From positions 62,001 through 126,000 of the forward strand of contig NZ_JAENXS010000001.1 in NCBI RefSeq assembly GCF_016612535.1: a stretch of 64,000 bases of DNA, given 5' to 3'. A program made the position numbers and the translations under genes. The notes under the pieces are model-generated. The model ran no database searches. It was not told where the DNA came from and saw only the letters and a program-made list of their open reading frames with translations. This DNA is from Bradyrhizobium diazoefficiens. GTDB lineage: Bacteria > Pseudomonadota > Alphaproteobacteria > Rhizobiales > Xanthobacteraceae. Shown here one piece after another: positions 27,242-36,110 of the stretch; positions within the stretch are counted from its first letter, which is position 1; each line of letters opens with the position of its first letter.

Positions 27242-28297
27242 CTAAGCCAGACCGAGCATCTTGCGGTTCGCCAGGTCGTCGGTGCCCGCCCCGGCAAAAT
27301 CATCGAAGGCGCGCTCGGTCACGCGGATGATGTGGTGCTTGATGAACTCCGCGCCTTCGCGCGCGCCGTCCTCGGGGTGCTTGAGCGCGCATTCCCACTC
27401 CAGCACCGCCCAGCTGTCGAAATCGTAGGCTGTCAGCTTGGAGAAGATGCCGCCGAAATCGACCTGTCCGTCGCCCAGCGAGCGGAACCGCCCGGCCCGG
27501 TTGACCCAGCTCTGGAAACCGCCATAAACGCCCTGTCGGCCGGTGGGATTGAATTCTGCATCTTTCACGTGGAAGGCCTTTATGCGCTCGTGATAGATGT
27601 CGACGTAGTCGAGATAGTCGAGCTGCTGCAGCAGAAGGTGCGACGGATCGTAGAGCAGATTCGCCCTCGCGTGATTCTTCACCCGTTCGAGGAACATCTC
27701 ATAGCTGACGCCGTCATGCAGATCTTCGCCGGGATGAATCTCGTAGCAAACGTCGACGCCGTTCTCGTCGGCATAGTCGAGCAGCGGGGTCCAGCGTCTC
27801 GCCAGCTCGTCGAACGCTGCTTCCACGAGTCCGGCCGGACGCTGCGGCCACGGATAGATATAAGGCCATGCCAGCGCCCCGGAGAAGGTGGCATGCGCCT
27901 GCAGACCGAGATGTTTCGATGCTCTCAGCGCGCGCGTCACCTGATCGATCGCCCATTCGGTACGTGCCGACGGGTTACCGCGCACTTCCGGCGCAGCAAA
28001 GCCATCGAAGGCAGCATCATAGGCAGGATGGACGGCGACGAGCTGGCCCTGGAGATGAGTGGAGAGTTCGGTGACCTGCAGGCCATGACGTGCGGCGATC
28101 CCGCTGATTTCGTCGCAATAGATCTTTGAATCGGACGCCTTCTTCAGATCGAACAGACGCGCGTCCCAAGTGGGGATCTGTACACCCTTGTAGCCGAGCG
28201 ACGATGCCCACGCGCAGATCGCGTCAAACGAATTGAACGGAGCCGCATCCCCGGCGAACTGCGCCAGGAAAATGGCTGGGCCCTTTATCGACTTCAT
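27242..28297 (-). CDS. Sugar phosphate isomerase/epimerase-like TIM-barrel protein
   Basis: Protein of 351 residues in the xylose isomerase-like/AP endonuclease 2 family. Metal ligands are visible as Glu in CYEIHPGED, Asp/His in LYDPSHLLL, His in AFHVKDAEF and Glu in AVLEWEC. Such proteins isomerise, epimerise or, as recently shown for several relatives, cleave 3-keto sugars made by a partner Gfo/Idh/MocA enzyme. The partner gene follows 9 bases downstream. The start at ATG 28297 has GGGAGGAAAG upstream; the open frame beyond it is not family-like. It begins the second half of the operon, 49 bases after the regulator gene. Confidence 0.88.
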   Translation of the reverse strand: MKSIKGPAIFLAQFAGDAAPFNSFDAICAWASSLGYKGVQIPTWDARLFDLKKASDSKIYCDEISGIAARHGLQVTELSTHLQGQLVAVHPAYDAAFDGFAAPEVRGNPSARTEWAIDQVTRALRASKHLGLQAHATFSGALAWPYIYPWPQRPAGLVEAAFDELARRWTPLLDYADENGVDVCYEIHPGEDLHDGVSYEMFLERVKNHARANLLYDPSHLLLQQLDYLDYVDIYHERIKAFHVKDAEFNPTGRQGVYGGFQSWVNRAGRFRSLGDGQVDFGGIFSKLTAYDFDSWAVLEWECALKHPEDGAREGAEFIKHHIIRVTERAFDDFAGAGTDDLANRKMLGLA

Positions 28298-28346
28298 GAG
28301 CTTTCCTCCCGAACGTCCCTTAGGGTTTACACAGGTAGAACCGAAA

Positions 28347-29396
28347 TTACGGCAGGTTGTCCCGCAGAAAAATATCGATACGGATGCGCTCCTGGTCGGG
28401 GCTGATGGGCTCACCCGAACAATGCGCGAGCAGAATTCGCGCCGCAGACCGGGCCTCGTGGCCGGGATCTTGGTTGATGATAGCATCGAGCGTACCGCGG
28501 ACCAGGAAACGCCGCGTGTGCTGGGTCAGCTCATGAGCGATCCAGACCACCTCTCGCGCGCGGCCCAGATCCTCAAGCGCATCGGCGATGCCACGGTTTC
28601 CGGCGCCGCAGCAATATATTCCGCGGAGATCGGCATGGCGCGCGAGCAACGCGGCAGTGAGCTGTTGCGTGCGCTCGCTGTCGTCGCGGCCTTCAATGAC
28701 CGGTAGTCCGACCAGGTTCGGATACTCGCTGGACAGGATCTGGTGAAAGCCGAACTGCCGCTCGGTGTGATCGCGCAGCGACAACGATCCCGCGATCACG
28801 GCAACCGTCCCCTCGCGGTCGGCGAGAAAGCGTCCCATCAGCGTTGCCGCAGTTCGCCCCGCGGCCGGGTTGTCGATACCGACATAGTGCAGGCGGCGCG
28901 AGCTCGGCGCGTCCGACACGAGGGTCACCACGGCGACGCCGCGCGCGGCGAGTTCGTCGATCGCGTCGCGCACCTTGGGATGGTCGAGCGCGACGACGGC
29001 GACACCCTGATAAGCCCGCGGCAGATTTTCCAGCGCGCCGGCGAGGACATCCGGATCGAACACGTCGACATGGAGGATATCGATGAAGCCACGCTGACCG
29101 GCGAGCCAGCCTGCGGTGCGCTGAACCTGCTCGGTCAGATTGGTCATGAAACTGTTGCTGCCGGCCGGCAGCACGAAGGCGAAGCGGTATGTCTGCCCGC
29201 GGGCGAGCCGCGCGGCCGCGACGTCGGCGCGATAGCCGAGCTTTGCCACGGCGGCCTCGACACGCGCGACGGTCTTGGCGCGCACGCCCTCGCGCCGGTT
29301 GACGACGCGATCGGCGGTCGCGAGGGAAACGCCCGCCGCGCGCGCGACATCCTCAAGCGTGGCGCGAACCGGCGGCTGGGTCGCACCAACGCTCAT
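28347..29396 (-). CDS. LacI-family transcriptional regulator
   Basis: Protein of 349 residues: an N-terminal LacI helix-turn-helix (TLEDVARAAGVSLATADRVV, residues 13-32) with the hinge helix ending near residue 65, then a sugar-binding domain of the periplasmic-binding-protein fold. Its ATG overlaps the ThuA stop as ATGA. It is embedded inside the sugar operon, so it probably responds to the imported sugar or a metabolite and controls this operon. The hinge-helix minor-groove residues read VAAARLARGQ rather than the usual NxxARxL, so the operator may be atypical. The operator itself was not found. Confidence 0.9.
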   Translation of the reverse strand: MSVGATQPPVRATLEDVARAAGVSLATADRVVNRREGVRAKTVARVEAAVAKLGYRADVAAARLARGQTYRFAFVLPAGSNSFMTNLTEQVQRTAGWLAGQRGFIDILHVDVFDPDVLAGALENLPRAYQGVAVVALDHPKVRDAIDELAARGVAVVTLVSDAPSSRRLHYVGIDNPAAGRTAATLMGRFLADREGTVAVIAGSLSLRDHTERQFGFHQILSSEYPNLVGLPVIEGRDDSERTQQLTAALLARHADLRGIYCCGAGNRGIADALEDLGRAREVVWIAHELTQHTRRFLVRGTLDAIINQDPGHEARSAARILLAHCSGEPISPDQERIRIDIFLRDNLP

Positions 29397-30037
29397 GAGC
29401 GCGCCGCCCACAGCATGCCGCGGGTCATCAACGTCCGGATCTCCGGTGCGTCGAGCTCGTAGGCACGGTGGCCGAGCGAGGAGTAGAACACCCTGCCGGC
29501 GCCGTAGCGCTTCTTCCAAACTACAGGCATCACCACGCCATCGATCCAGGGCGCGTGCTCGCCAGTGAAGGTGGTCGTCGCCAACACCTCGTTGGCGGGA
29601 TCGACATGCATGTAGTACTGCTCGGAACGATACTCGAAGCTCTTCAGACCCTTCATGATGGGGTCATCCGGCTTCGTCACGTCGACCCTGTAGTCGATGA
29701 TGTTGCCGGGATGGGCGACCCACTGCCCACCGCACATGAACTGGTAGTCGACGGACTCGCGGAACGCATCGCCCATGCCGCCATGATGGCCGGCGAGCCC
29801 AACGCCGCTCCGGACCGCCTCACAGAGATTGAGCGCCTCCGGTTTCTCGATCTTCGCCATGGTATAGATCGGGATGATCAACGAGAGATCGTGAATGGCA
29901 GGATCGGCGAATGCCGCCGTCGTGGTCTCGATCCGCACCTCGAAGCCTTCCGCCTTCAGCCAGCCGCGGATCATCGAAGCACAGAGATCGGGATCGTGTC
30001 CCGGCCAGCCGCCCCAAACTATCATTGCCTTGCGCAT
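29393..30037 (-). CDS. ThuA-like trehalose-utilisation family protein
   Basis: Protein of 214 residues in the ThuA family (glutamine amidotransferase-like fold). Family blocks are VWGGWPGHDP, VGLAGHHGGMGDAF, SEQYYMHVDP and GRVFYSSLGH. In rhizobia ThuA works with the dehydrogenase ThuB on trehalose and related disaccharides through 3-keto intermediates. Here it lies 10 bases after a Gfo/Idh/MocA gene, the same pairing. The start is at ATG 30037, preceded by GAGGA; a GTG at 30070 would overlap the upstream gene. It is probably cytoplasmic; the exact substrate is unknown. Confidence 0.85.
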   Translation of the reverse strand: MRKAMIVWGGWPGHDPDLCASMIRGWLKAEGFEVRIETTTAAFADPAIHDLSLIIPIYTMAKIEKPEALNLCEAVRSGVGLAGHHGGMGDAFRESVDYQFMCGGQWVAHPGNIIDYRVDVTKPDDPIMKGLKSFEYRSEQYYMHVDPANEVLATTTFTGEHAPWIDGVVMPVVWKKRYGAGRVFYSSLGHRAYELDAPEIRTLMTRGMLWAARS

Positions 30038-30047
30038 GTCTCTGTCC

Positions 30048-31145
30048 TCAGTCGATCTGCCCCGTTTCACGTCCGGCCGGCAGCATCGCCGGTCGCTCGA
30101 CGCGGTTCTCGATTTTGACGCGCCGTCCTTCGTCGGCGGAGGTCTGGAACGCCTCCATCACCTCCAGCACGTGGAATGCGAGCGCGCCGCTGGCGCGATG
30201 CGGCCGGTTGTTCAGGATCGCGGAGGCCATGTCGGCGACGCCGATGGAACGGAACTCGCCTTCAACATGGCCGTGTGTCAACGGCACCGTCTCCCATTCG
30301 CTACCGGTCTTGGCGACCTGCACCTCGCCGCCGAAGCGGTTCGGGTCGGGCACCAGCATGCTACCCTTGTTGCCATAGATCTCGATCGGCGCGTGCCGAT
30401 GCTTCGGCACATCGAAGCTCATCGCGATCGAGACGACCGGCCCGCTCTCGAATTCGAGCGTACCCGCGACATGGGTCGAAACCTCGACCGGGATCAGCGT
30501 GCCGTTCATCGGCTGGCTGGTGACCAGACGCTCGGATTTCGGGCGCGCAGTCGAGCCCATCACGCTCGCAACGGGGCCAAGCAGCTGCACGAGATCGGTG
30601 ATGTAGTACGGGCCCATATCCAGCATCGGCCCGCCGCCGCGCAGATAATAGAAGCCCGGCGCCGGATGCCAGCGCTCGTGGCCGGGGCAGCCAAAGAAGG
30701 CGCTGCCCGCCACAGGCGTGCCGATCGCCCCGTCGTCGATCAGCTTGCGCGCGGTCTGGTGCCCGCCGCCGAGGAAGGTGTCGGGCGCGCAGCCGACGCG
30801 AAGATTCTTCTGCGCGGCAAGATCCATCACCTTGCGGGCTTCCGCGACGTTGATGCCGAGCGGCTTCTCGGAATGAACGTGCTTGCCGGCGTTCAGCACC
30901 GCGAGACTGACGTCCGTATGGGCGAGCGGTACCGTGAGATTGATGACGATCTCGACGTCGTCTCGCTTGAGCAATTGGTCAACCCGCATCGCCGGCAGCC
31001 CGAAGGCTGCGCCCTGCCGCTCCGCGGCATCGCTGCGCATATCGGCGAGCGCCTTGATTTCGATGACCGGAAAGCGCTGGGCCGCCTTCAAATAGGCGGT
31101 GCTGATATTGCCGCAGCCGATGATTCCGATGCCGACTCTTCTCAT
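30048..31145 (-). CDS. Gfo/Idh/MocA family oxidoreductase (ThuB-like position)
   Basis: Protein of 365 residues with Rossmann loop GIIGCGNISTAYL at the N-terminus, catalytic Lys in HSEKPLGIN near residue 94, and the RGGGPMLDMGPYYITDL segment near 170. It belongs to the same superfamily as the second dehydrogenase of this operon, but the two are clearly different in sequence, so they probably act on different intermediates. Being directly upstream of ThuA it occupies the place of ThuB. Likely reaction: NAD-linked oxidation of a sugar hydroxyl to a keto group. Confidence 0.9.
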   Translation of the reverse strand: MRRVGIGIIGCGNISTAYLKAAQRFPVIEIKALADMRSDAAERQGAAFGLPAMRVDQLLKRDDVEIVINLTVPLAHTDVSLAVLNAGKHVHSEKPLGINVAEARKVMDLAAQKNLRVGCAPDTFLGGGHQTARKLIDDGAIGTPVAGSAFFGCPGHERWHPAPGFYYLRGGGPMLDMGPYYITDLVQLLGPVASVMGSTARPKSERLVTSQPMNGTLIPVEVSTHVAGTLEFESGPVVSIAMSFDVPKHRHAPIEIYGNKGSMLVPDPNRFGGEVQVAKTGSEWETVPLTHGHVEGEFRSIGVADMASAILNNRPHRASGALAFHVLEVMEAFQTSADEGRRVKIENRVERPAMLPAGRETGQID

Positions 31146-31167
31146 CTCGATCTCCCTGAAGTACCGT

Positions 31168-32016
31168 TCATCCCTTGACCGCGCCTGCGGTGAGGCCGGC
31201 GACGATGTGCTTCTGCGCCAGAAGAAAGAGAATGATGGTCGGCAGGATGGTCAGCGTGATGAAGGCCAGGATCAGATGCCACTCGGACGAATACTCGCCC
31301 TGATAGACCATGATACCGAGCGGCCAGGGATAGAGCGCATCGGTGTTGAGCATCACCAGCGGCAACAGATAGGCGTTCCAGCTGTTGACGAAGGTGATGA
31401 TACCGACAGTCGCCAGAATCGGCCGCGACAACGGCAGCGTCACATAGCGGAAGAACTTGATATAGCTGCAGCCATCGACCAGCGCAGCCTCAAGCAGCTC
31501 ATGGGGAATATCCCTAAAGAAGCGCCGCAGCAGCAGCACGCTCATTGCGAGGCTGAATGCGACCTGCGGCAGCGCGACGCCGAAATACGTATCAAGCAGT
31601 CCGAGATCGCGCACCTTGATGAACAACGGCAGCACGGCGGTCGCTGCCGGAAACAGCAGGCCGAGCGTCAGGTAGCTCAGCAGCATCGATGAGCCGTAAA
31701 ACTTGACATGGGCGAAGGTGAACGCCGCCATCGAGGCTGTGATCAGGGTCAATGTCACCGTGAGCGTCGAGATGATCAGCGAGTTGCGCAAGAGCTGCCA
31801 GTAACGCCCTGAAAACAGGATGTCGGCATAATTCTGCCATTCCCAATGACGTGGCAGGCCGAACGGATTCACGCGCAATTCGCCGAGCGATTTGAAGCCG
31901 CCGAGCAGGGTCGCGAGCAGCGGCACCAGCACGAAGACGGCAACGGCAGCGAGGAACGCCGCCTTGAACAGCACGGCGGGATCGTACGGCGCGCGGACGG
32001 TCTCGGCGTTACTCAT
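31168..32016 (-). CDS. Carbohydrate ABC transporter permease, MalG-like (CUT1)
   Basis: Permease of 282 residues with about six helices and the EAA coupling motif EAALVDGCSYIKFFRYVTLP near residue 180. It belongs to the CUT1 family for oligosaccharides, glycerol phosphate and polyols. The ATG at 32016 overlaps the upstream permease gene by 8 bases, which supports this start over one 11 codons earlier. The C-terminus ends HIVAGLTAGAVKG, the typical family tail. It forms a heterodimer with the upstream MalF-like permease. Confidence 0.92.
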   Translation of the reverse strand: MSNAETVRAPYDPAVLFKAAFLAAVAVFVLVPLLATLLGGFKSLGELRVNPFGLPRHWEWQNYADILFSGRYWQLLRNSLIISTLTVTLTLITASMAAFTFAHVKFYGSSMLLSYLTLGLLFPAATAVLPLFIKVRDLGLLDTYFGVALPQVAFSLAMSVLLLRRFFRDIPHELLEAALVDGCSYIKFFRYVTLPLSRPILATVGIITFVNSWNAYLLPLVMLNTDALYPWPLGIMVYQGEYSSEWHLILAFITLTILPTIILFLLAQKHIVAGLTAGAVKG

Positions 32017-32950
32017 CGCGCATGAACCATCGCTGGTAGGTGAACGCAAAGGTCACGCAAATCACGAACAGGATGACGCCGATGGCGCTGCCATAGCCGA
32101 CCCGCATGCGCGAGATGCCATTGTTGTAGAGGAAGCTCACCATGGTGTTGGAGGAATCGGCAGGCCCCCCGCGCGTCAGCGGCATGACGACGTCGAACAG
32201 CTGCAGCGAGCCGACGATAGCGAAGAACATGGAGAGCCGGATCGTCGGATAGAGCAAGGGGATCACCACATGGCGCAGGGCTTGCGAGCGCGTTGCGCCG
32301 TCGATCCGCGCCGCCTCGATCAGGCTCTTGTCGAGACTCTGCAGCGCCGCGATGAACAGCATCATATGGAAGCCAAAATACTTCCAGACGATCACGATCA
32401 GCACCGCCAGAATCGCTGTGTCGGTCGAGGCCAGCAGATGCGGCGGCTCGGCGCCGAAGGTGCGCCAGATCGAGGCGACCAGGCCGTAGTCGCCGTCGTA
32501 GACAAAAGAGAAGATCAACCCGGTCGCGATCTCGGCCAGGATGTAGGGCATGAAGAACAGCATGCGCAGCGCGACCGCCCCGCGAAAGCGCTCAGCGAGC
32601 ATCAATGCCAGCGTGAGCGCAAGCGGCAGCTGGACCGCGAGCGAAACCGCGATGATCAGCCCGTTGTTGCGCAGCGCGAGCCAGAAGGCGCGAGTCTCCA
32701 GCACGAAGCGGTAATTGTCGAAGCCGATCCAGTTGGTCGGCCTGCCGAAGCCATTCCAGTTGAAGCCGGAATACCAGGCCGCCTCGCCGATTGGCAGCAC
32801 CACGAACAACGTGAACAGCAGCAGCGCCGGCGGCAAGAACAGGATCAGCACCGTGAAGCGGCCGTCCCAGCTCGGGCCGCGGATCGCGGCCTGCGGGACC
32901 GTCTCGTCAGCAACGCCCATCGCCGACACGATCGCAATCCGCCGCGCCAC
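32009..32950 (-). CDS. Carbohydrate ABC transporter permease, MalF/UgpA-like (CUT1)
   Basis: Permease of up to 313 residues with six helices; the first is preceded by a 30-residue cytoplasmic tail. The EAA loop reads EAARIDGATRSQALRHVVIP near residue 215. The GTG at 32950 lies 2 bases after the binding-protein stop; an ATG at 32920 is a possible alternative and neither has a strong ribosome site. Together with the MalG-like subunit it makes the channel of a CUT1 importer. No CUT1 ATPase (MalK/UgpC type) is encoded in the window. Confidence 0.9.
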   Translation of the reverse strand: MARRIAIVSAMGVADETVPQAAIRGPSWDGRFTVLILFLPPALLLFTLFVVLPIGEAAWYSGFNWNGFGRPTNWIGFDNYRFVLETRAFWLALRNNGLIIAVSLAVQLPLALTLALMLAERFRGAVALRMLFFMPYILAEIATGLIFSFVYDGDYGLVASIWRTFGAEPPHLLASTDTAILAVLIVIVWKYFGFHMMLFIAALQSLDKSLIEAARIDGATRSQALRHVVIPLLYPTIRLSMFFAIVGSLQLFDVVMPLTRGGPADSSNTMVSFLYNNGISRMRVGYGSAIGVILFVICVTFAFTYQRWFMRDE

Positions 32951-32952
32951 CG

Positions 32953-34212
32953 TCAGTTGCCCTGCTTACGCGCAGCTTCGATCGCTTTCGCTGCGTCCTG
33001 CGGGCTCATGCTGCCACCGGCGATCTCCGCGCTGACGTCATTGACGACGCGACCGACCGAGGGGCCGAGGCTCTGGTCATAGAAGTTCTGGTGATAATCC
33101 GACTTCGCCAGATTGGCCGCGATCAGCTTCATGAAGGAATTGTTGAGGCCGGCGTCGGCACCCTGCACGACGGGGATGATGTAGTTGCCCGCCGCAAGCC
33201 GCGTCTGCACGTCCTTGGAGATAAAGTACTTCAGGAAATCGACCGCCTCCTTTGGCGAGCCTTTGGTGACTAGCCAGCCGGTGATGCCGCCGAGCGTGTC
33301 CGTCTGCCCGCCCTTACCGCCTGGTACCACCGGAAAATCGAACCAGCAGATCTTGTCCTCGCTCAGTCCGACTTTGTCGGCCGCCAGCGCGCGCTGCAGA
33401 TTATAGATGCTGGAGATCGCCAGCGTCATCGCCGCCTTGCCGTCGCCGAAATAGCCGACGGCCTGGGGATTCTTGAAGCCGAGAAAGCCGTTCTGGAACG
33501 GCTGCAGGTCGACGAGCTGCTTGAACAGTTCGCCGGACTTCTGGAAGGTCTCGCCGGCGAAGCCGCCATTCTCGCCGCGCAGCGCGGCGTCGAAGGCCGG
33601 CTTGCCGCCGATGCGCACCGCAAGATGCGTCCAGTAGAAGTGCAGCGGCCATTTGTCGGCGCCGCCGACCACGATCGGCGTGACGCCGGCCGCCTTCAGC
33701 ATCTTCACTGCGGCGAGCAGATCGTCCCAGGTCTTGATGGCGGCTGGATCGACCTTCGCCTTGGCCATGAGTTCCTTGTTGCAGACGAAACCGACCTGCG
33801 ACAACGCGACGGGCAAGCCATAGACGCGGCCATCGCTGGTGAAGGCAGCGAGTGCCGCCGGCGTGATGCTGTCGCTGTAGCCCTTCACCTGGTCGGTGAT
33901 GTCGTCGAGGACGCCGGCCTCGATCTGCGCCTTCAGAACGCCGCCGGCCCAGCTGTAGATGATGTTCGGCCGGTCCTTGGATTGCAGAATGGTCGGCAGC
34001 TTGGCCTTGTAGGCCTCGTTCTCGAGGAATTGCATCTCGACCGTGACGCCCGGATGCGACGCTTCATAGCTGCGCGCGACCTCTTCCCAGATTTTCACCT
34101 GGGCCGGATTGACCTCAATATGCAGCCACTTTACCGTCGTGTTGGCTGCGGCAACGTCGACCAAAAGCAGGCATACGGCAGCGGCGAGTCCCAGCTTCCT
34201 GAGCAGTCTCAT
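32953..34212 (-). CDS. Extracellular sugar-binding protein, CUT1 family
   Basis: Periplasmic protein of 419 residues with a signal peptide cleaved near VAAA/N and the solute-binding protein family 1 fold (TTVKWLHIEVNPAQ, YSWAGGVLKAQIE, GLPVALSQVGFVCNKEL). It is the first gene of the eleven-gene series, preceded by GGGAGGAAGG. It should capture an oligosaccharide, glycoside or polyol for the two downstream permeases. The frame remains open for 22 codons upstream of ATG 34212 but those lack signal-peptide character. Confidence 0.92.
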   Translation of the reverse strand: MRLLRKLGLAAAVCLLLVDVAAANTTVKWLHIEVNPAQVKIWEEVARSYEASHPGVTVEMQFLENEAYKAKLPTILQSKDRPNIIYSWAGGVLKAQIEAGVLDDITDQVKGYSDSITPAALAAFTSDGRVYGLPVALSQVGFVCNKELMAKAKVDPAAIKTWDDLLAAVKMLKAAGVTPIVVGGADKWPLHFYWTHLAVRIGGKPAFDAALRGENGGFAGETFQKSGELFKQLVDLQPFQNGFLGFKNPQAVGYFGDGKAAMTLAISSIYNLQRALAADKVGLSEDKICWFDFPVVPGGKGGQTDTLGGITGWLVTKGSPKEAVDFLKYFISKDVQTRLAAGNYIIPVVQGADAGLNNSFMKLIAANLAKSDYHQNFYDQSLGPSVGRVVNDVSAEIAGGSMSPQDAAKAIEAARKQGN

Positions 34213-34718
34213 CACCTTCCTCCCAACCGACTTTTGTTCTTTGGCTACAATCCTGCCCCCGATTTTTGAGGTACGCAACTAAAATTCTGCGCTATGCACC
34301 TCACGCGCGATCTAAGCAAGGTTGAGCGTCGCACCGCCCGCAACGCAACCGACGGCTACCCACATCCGCAGTTTATTCCGACCTCGCTGGCAAGGCCGCT
34401 CCGTCACGGCGGGCGCAGCGGACATTGGCGCTGCGAGACGAAGGTCGGTGGAGTTCAAGCTCCGCAAGGAACGATGGCTCATTGGATGACATCCAAATAT
34501 CGGTATCGCCTGCTCGCGAGCCGTAAGCTCGCCCGATGCCGGCAGAGTGAGTTTCTGTCACTCGCCTTCAGCCGTGTCCCCTCGTCGCGCGATCGTTGCG
34601 TCGACGCGGGAGACGACTCATGTGACTTCGGTAGCCGACGTTGCTTCCCACGCGCTCTCCCGCAAGGGACGGGCCACGGCAGCACTGCCCGCTATAGGCG
34701 CCGCGCCGCCAGCTTGCT
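34213..34718. promoter_or_regulatory. Upstream region of the eleven-gene sugar operon
   Basis: About 500 bases with no supported gene. The operon promoter and a LacI-type operator are expected near 34213-34320, which is AT-richer, but no convincing palindrome was identified. Open frames on both strands lack domain likeness. Confidence 0.35.
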
Positions 34719-34979
34719 TCAGTCGCCGAGCGGTCCGTCTGAATGGCCATCCGTGCCCTTCAGCAATTCGTATTTGATCCGCCGCATCCGGGCCTGGGCT
34801 TCGAGGGGCTTGCAATAGGCCGCCGAAGCGGCAAGCAGATCGATGGTCGCGAGAAAGGCATAGCGCGACGCGGTGGGCTTGAGCGCTTCGGGCAATCGCC
34901 TGCGCCGGATGAACAACACTTCCCAAACTAGCCGGCTCGTCGCACGGCCTGCGACGTACGACCATGAAAAGCGTCGCAC
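34719..34979 (-). CDS. Small hypothetical protein
   Basis: Open frame of 86 codons, not recognised. The C-terminal 60 residues look like a genuine helical protein (RRRRLPEALKPTASRYAFLA, then KPLEAQARMRRIKYELL), with a short hydrophobic patch near residue 45 and basic residues around it. The first 20 residues are less convincing and the true start may be a later GTG. It lies downstream of the tRNA-Lys terminator in the same direction. Only a homology search can tell whether it is real. Confidence 0.4.
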   Translation of the reverse strand: MRRFSWSYVAGRATSRLVWEVLFIRRRRLPEALKPTASRYAFLATIDLLAASAAYCKPLEAQARMRRIKYELLKGTDGHSDGPLGD

Positions 34980-35007
34980 GAGACCCGACTTGCGCTGCCT
35001 GAGAAAT

Positions 35008-35026
35008 TAAAAAAGCCCTTGCGGGC
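35008..35026 (-). terminator. Rho-independent terminator of tRNA-Lys
   Basis: On the minus strand a short GC hairpin (GCCCGCAAGGGC) is followed by TTTTTT, 15 bases past the 3' end of the tRNA gene. It is a simple intrinsic terminator in the right place and direction. Confidence 0.8.
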
Positions 35027-35040
35027 CAATCTCTTAAGGA

Positions 35041-35116
<76 letters not shown>

Positions 35117-35226
35117 GAAAGGCGGTCAATGCCTTGCGAGGCCGGTCGTTTAGCAAAGCGATCCGCCTCTGGCAAGCGATGCGGCGCATGTTTTCCAAGG
35201 TTCTTCCACAGCCCCAAAAATGCGAA

Positions 35227-35250
35227 AAGCCGCTGGAATTCCAGCGGCTT
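35227..35250 (-). terminator. Terminator of the Spy-like gene
   Basis: A perfect 24-bp palindrome with arms AAGCCGCTGGAA / TTCCAGCGGCTT lies 46 bases past the stop of the minus-strand Spy-like gene and is followed on that strand by TTCGCATTTTT. It is a likely intrinsic terminator. Confidence 0.65.
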
Positions 35251-35296
35251 CGCCAAGATCAATTCAAAGGCCAATTCCCGGGGAATCCCGATCCGC

Positions 35297-35902
35297 TTAC
35301 AGACGGCCTTCCCGATCAGAGCCGCCATCGCGGTCGGAATGGTCGCCGCCGCGGAAGTGATCCATGCCGCGCTCCATCATGCGGTCCATGCCGCGTTCCA
35401 TGAACCGGTGGTGCGGGCCGTCTTCGCCGCCGCCGAACGGGCCGCGGTGGCGGGTCAGTAGCGCCAGGCGCCGCTTCTGGCCGTCGTCCAGGGTCTTGTA
35501 GAGCGGATCGGCGGCATCGGCGATCTTCTTCAGGGCCGCAGACGTCGCGCCCATGTCATCGGCGCGCTGGCGCAGGCGGGCGACCGGATCCTCCGGCTGG
35601 TCGCTATCCTTGGCAGCATCGCCGGGGCCCGCATTCATCCGTGCATTGGCGCGGTCGAGGCGCAGCTTGGCGAACTCGCGCACGGCGGCCTCGACCGGCG
35701 GCCACAGCTTTTCCTGATCGGCGTTGAGCTTCAGCCCGGCATGGACGGCGGCGATCCGCGCGTCGACGAGGGCGGCGCGGTCTTCCGGGTTCAAGCGGAT
35801 GTGGTGGAAGTGCTGCATCCACGGACGGTGATATTGGGCATAGACCGCGCCCGAGCCGGCGATGCTGAGCACGGCGATGGCGGCGATGGTGAACTTCCTC
35901 AT
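35297..35902 (-). CDS. Spy/CpxP-like periplasmic protein
   Basis: Protein of 201 residues with a signal peptide (cleavage near VYAQ) and an LTxxQ-like helical domain: LKLNADQEKLWPPVEAAVRE and later LYKTLDDGQKRRLALL. These blocks define the Spy/CpxP family of periplasmic chaperone or stress proteins. The C-terminus is a low-complexity tail rich in Met, His, Gly and Asp (HHRFMERGMDRMMERGMDHF), which could bind metal; that is an inference. The ATG at 35902 follows GGAGGTCCGG. It is monocistronic with its own terminator. Confidence 0.75.
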   Translation of the reverse strand: MRKFTIAAIAVLSIAGSGAVYAQYHRPWMQHFHHIRLNPEDRAALVDARIAAVHAGLKLNADQEKLWPPVEAAVREFAKLRLDRANARMNAGPGDAAKDSDQPEDPVARLRQRADDMGATSAALKKIADAADPLYKTLDDGQKRRLALLTRHRGPFGGGEDGPHHRFMERGMDRMMERGMDHFRGGDHSDRDGGSDREGRL

Positions 35903-36048
35903 CCGGACCTCCTCTGGAAGGATGCCCGTGATGATGAGCGCCGAACGACCGAGGTGCAACTTACAACTTGGACAGGAAGAGCGTGCTGACCAGGACGTCA
36001 CGCCCCTGAATGTCCGTTCAGTCGCAATCGGAAATCATTCGCAACAAA

Positions 36049-36077
36049 AGGGCTTCGGTGCAGTGCACGGAAGCCCT
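36049..36077 (-). terminator. Terminator of the TRAP binding-protein gene
   Basis: A 14-bp stem with one mismatch (AGGGCTTCGGTGCA / TGCACGGAAGCCCT, sharing a tight turn) lies 34 bases past the stop of the minus-strand gene. On that strand it is followed by TTTGTTG. It is a likely intrinsic terminator. Confidence 0.7.
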
Positions 36078-36110
36078 TCGTTCATCGCCGATGAGATCAG
36101 TTCGTCGAGA

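Noticed and set aside
34213..34320. A LacI operator before the eleven-gene operon
   Set aside because: No palindrome of the usual form with a central CG was convincing, so none is annotated.
34294..34818. A 174-codon plus-strand open frame before tRNA-Lys, considered as an integrase remnant
   Set aside because: No tyrosine or serine recombinase motif (R..HxxR..Y or the N-terminal Ser block) could be found.
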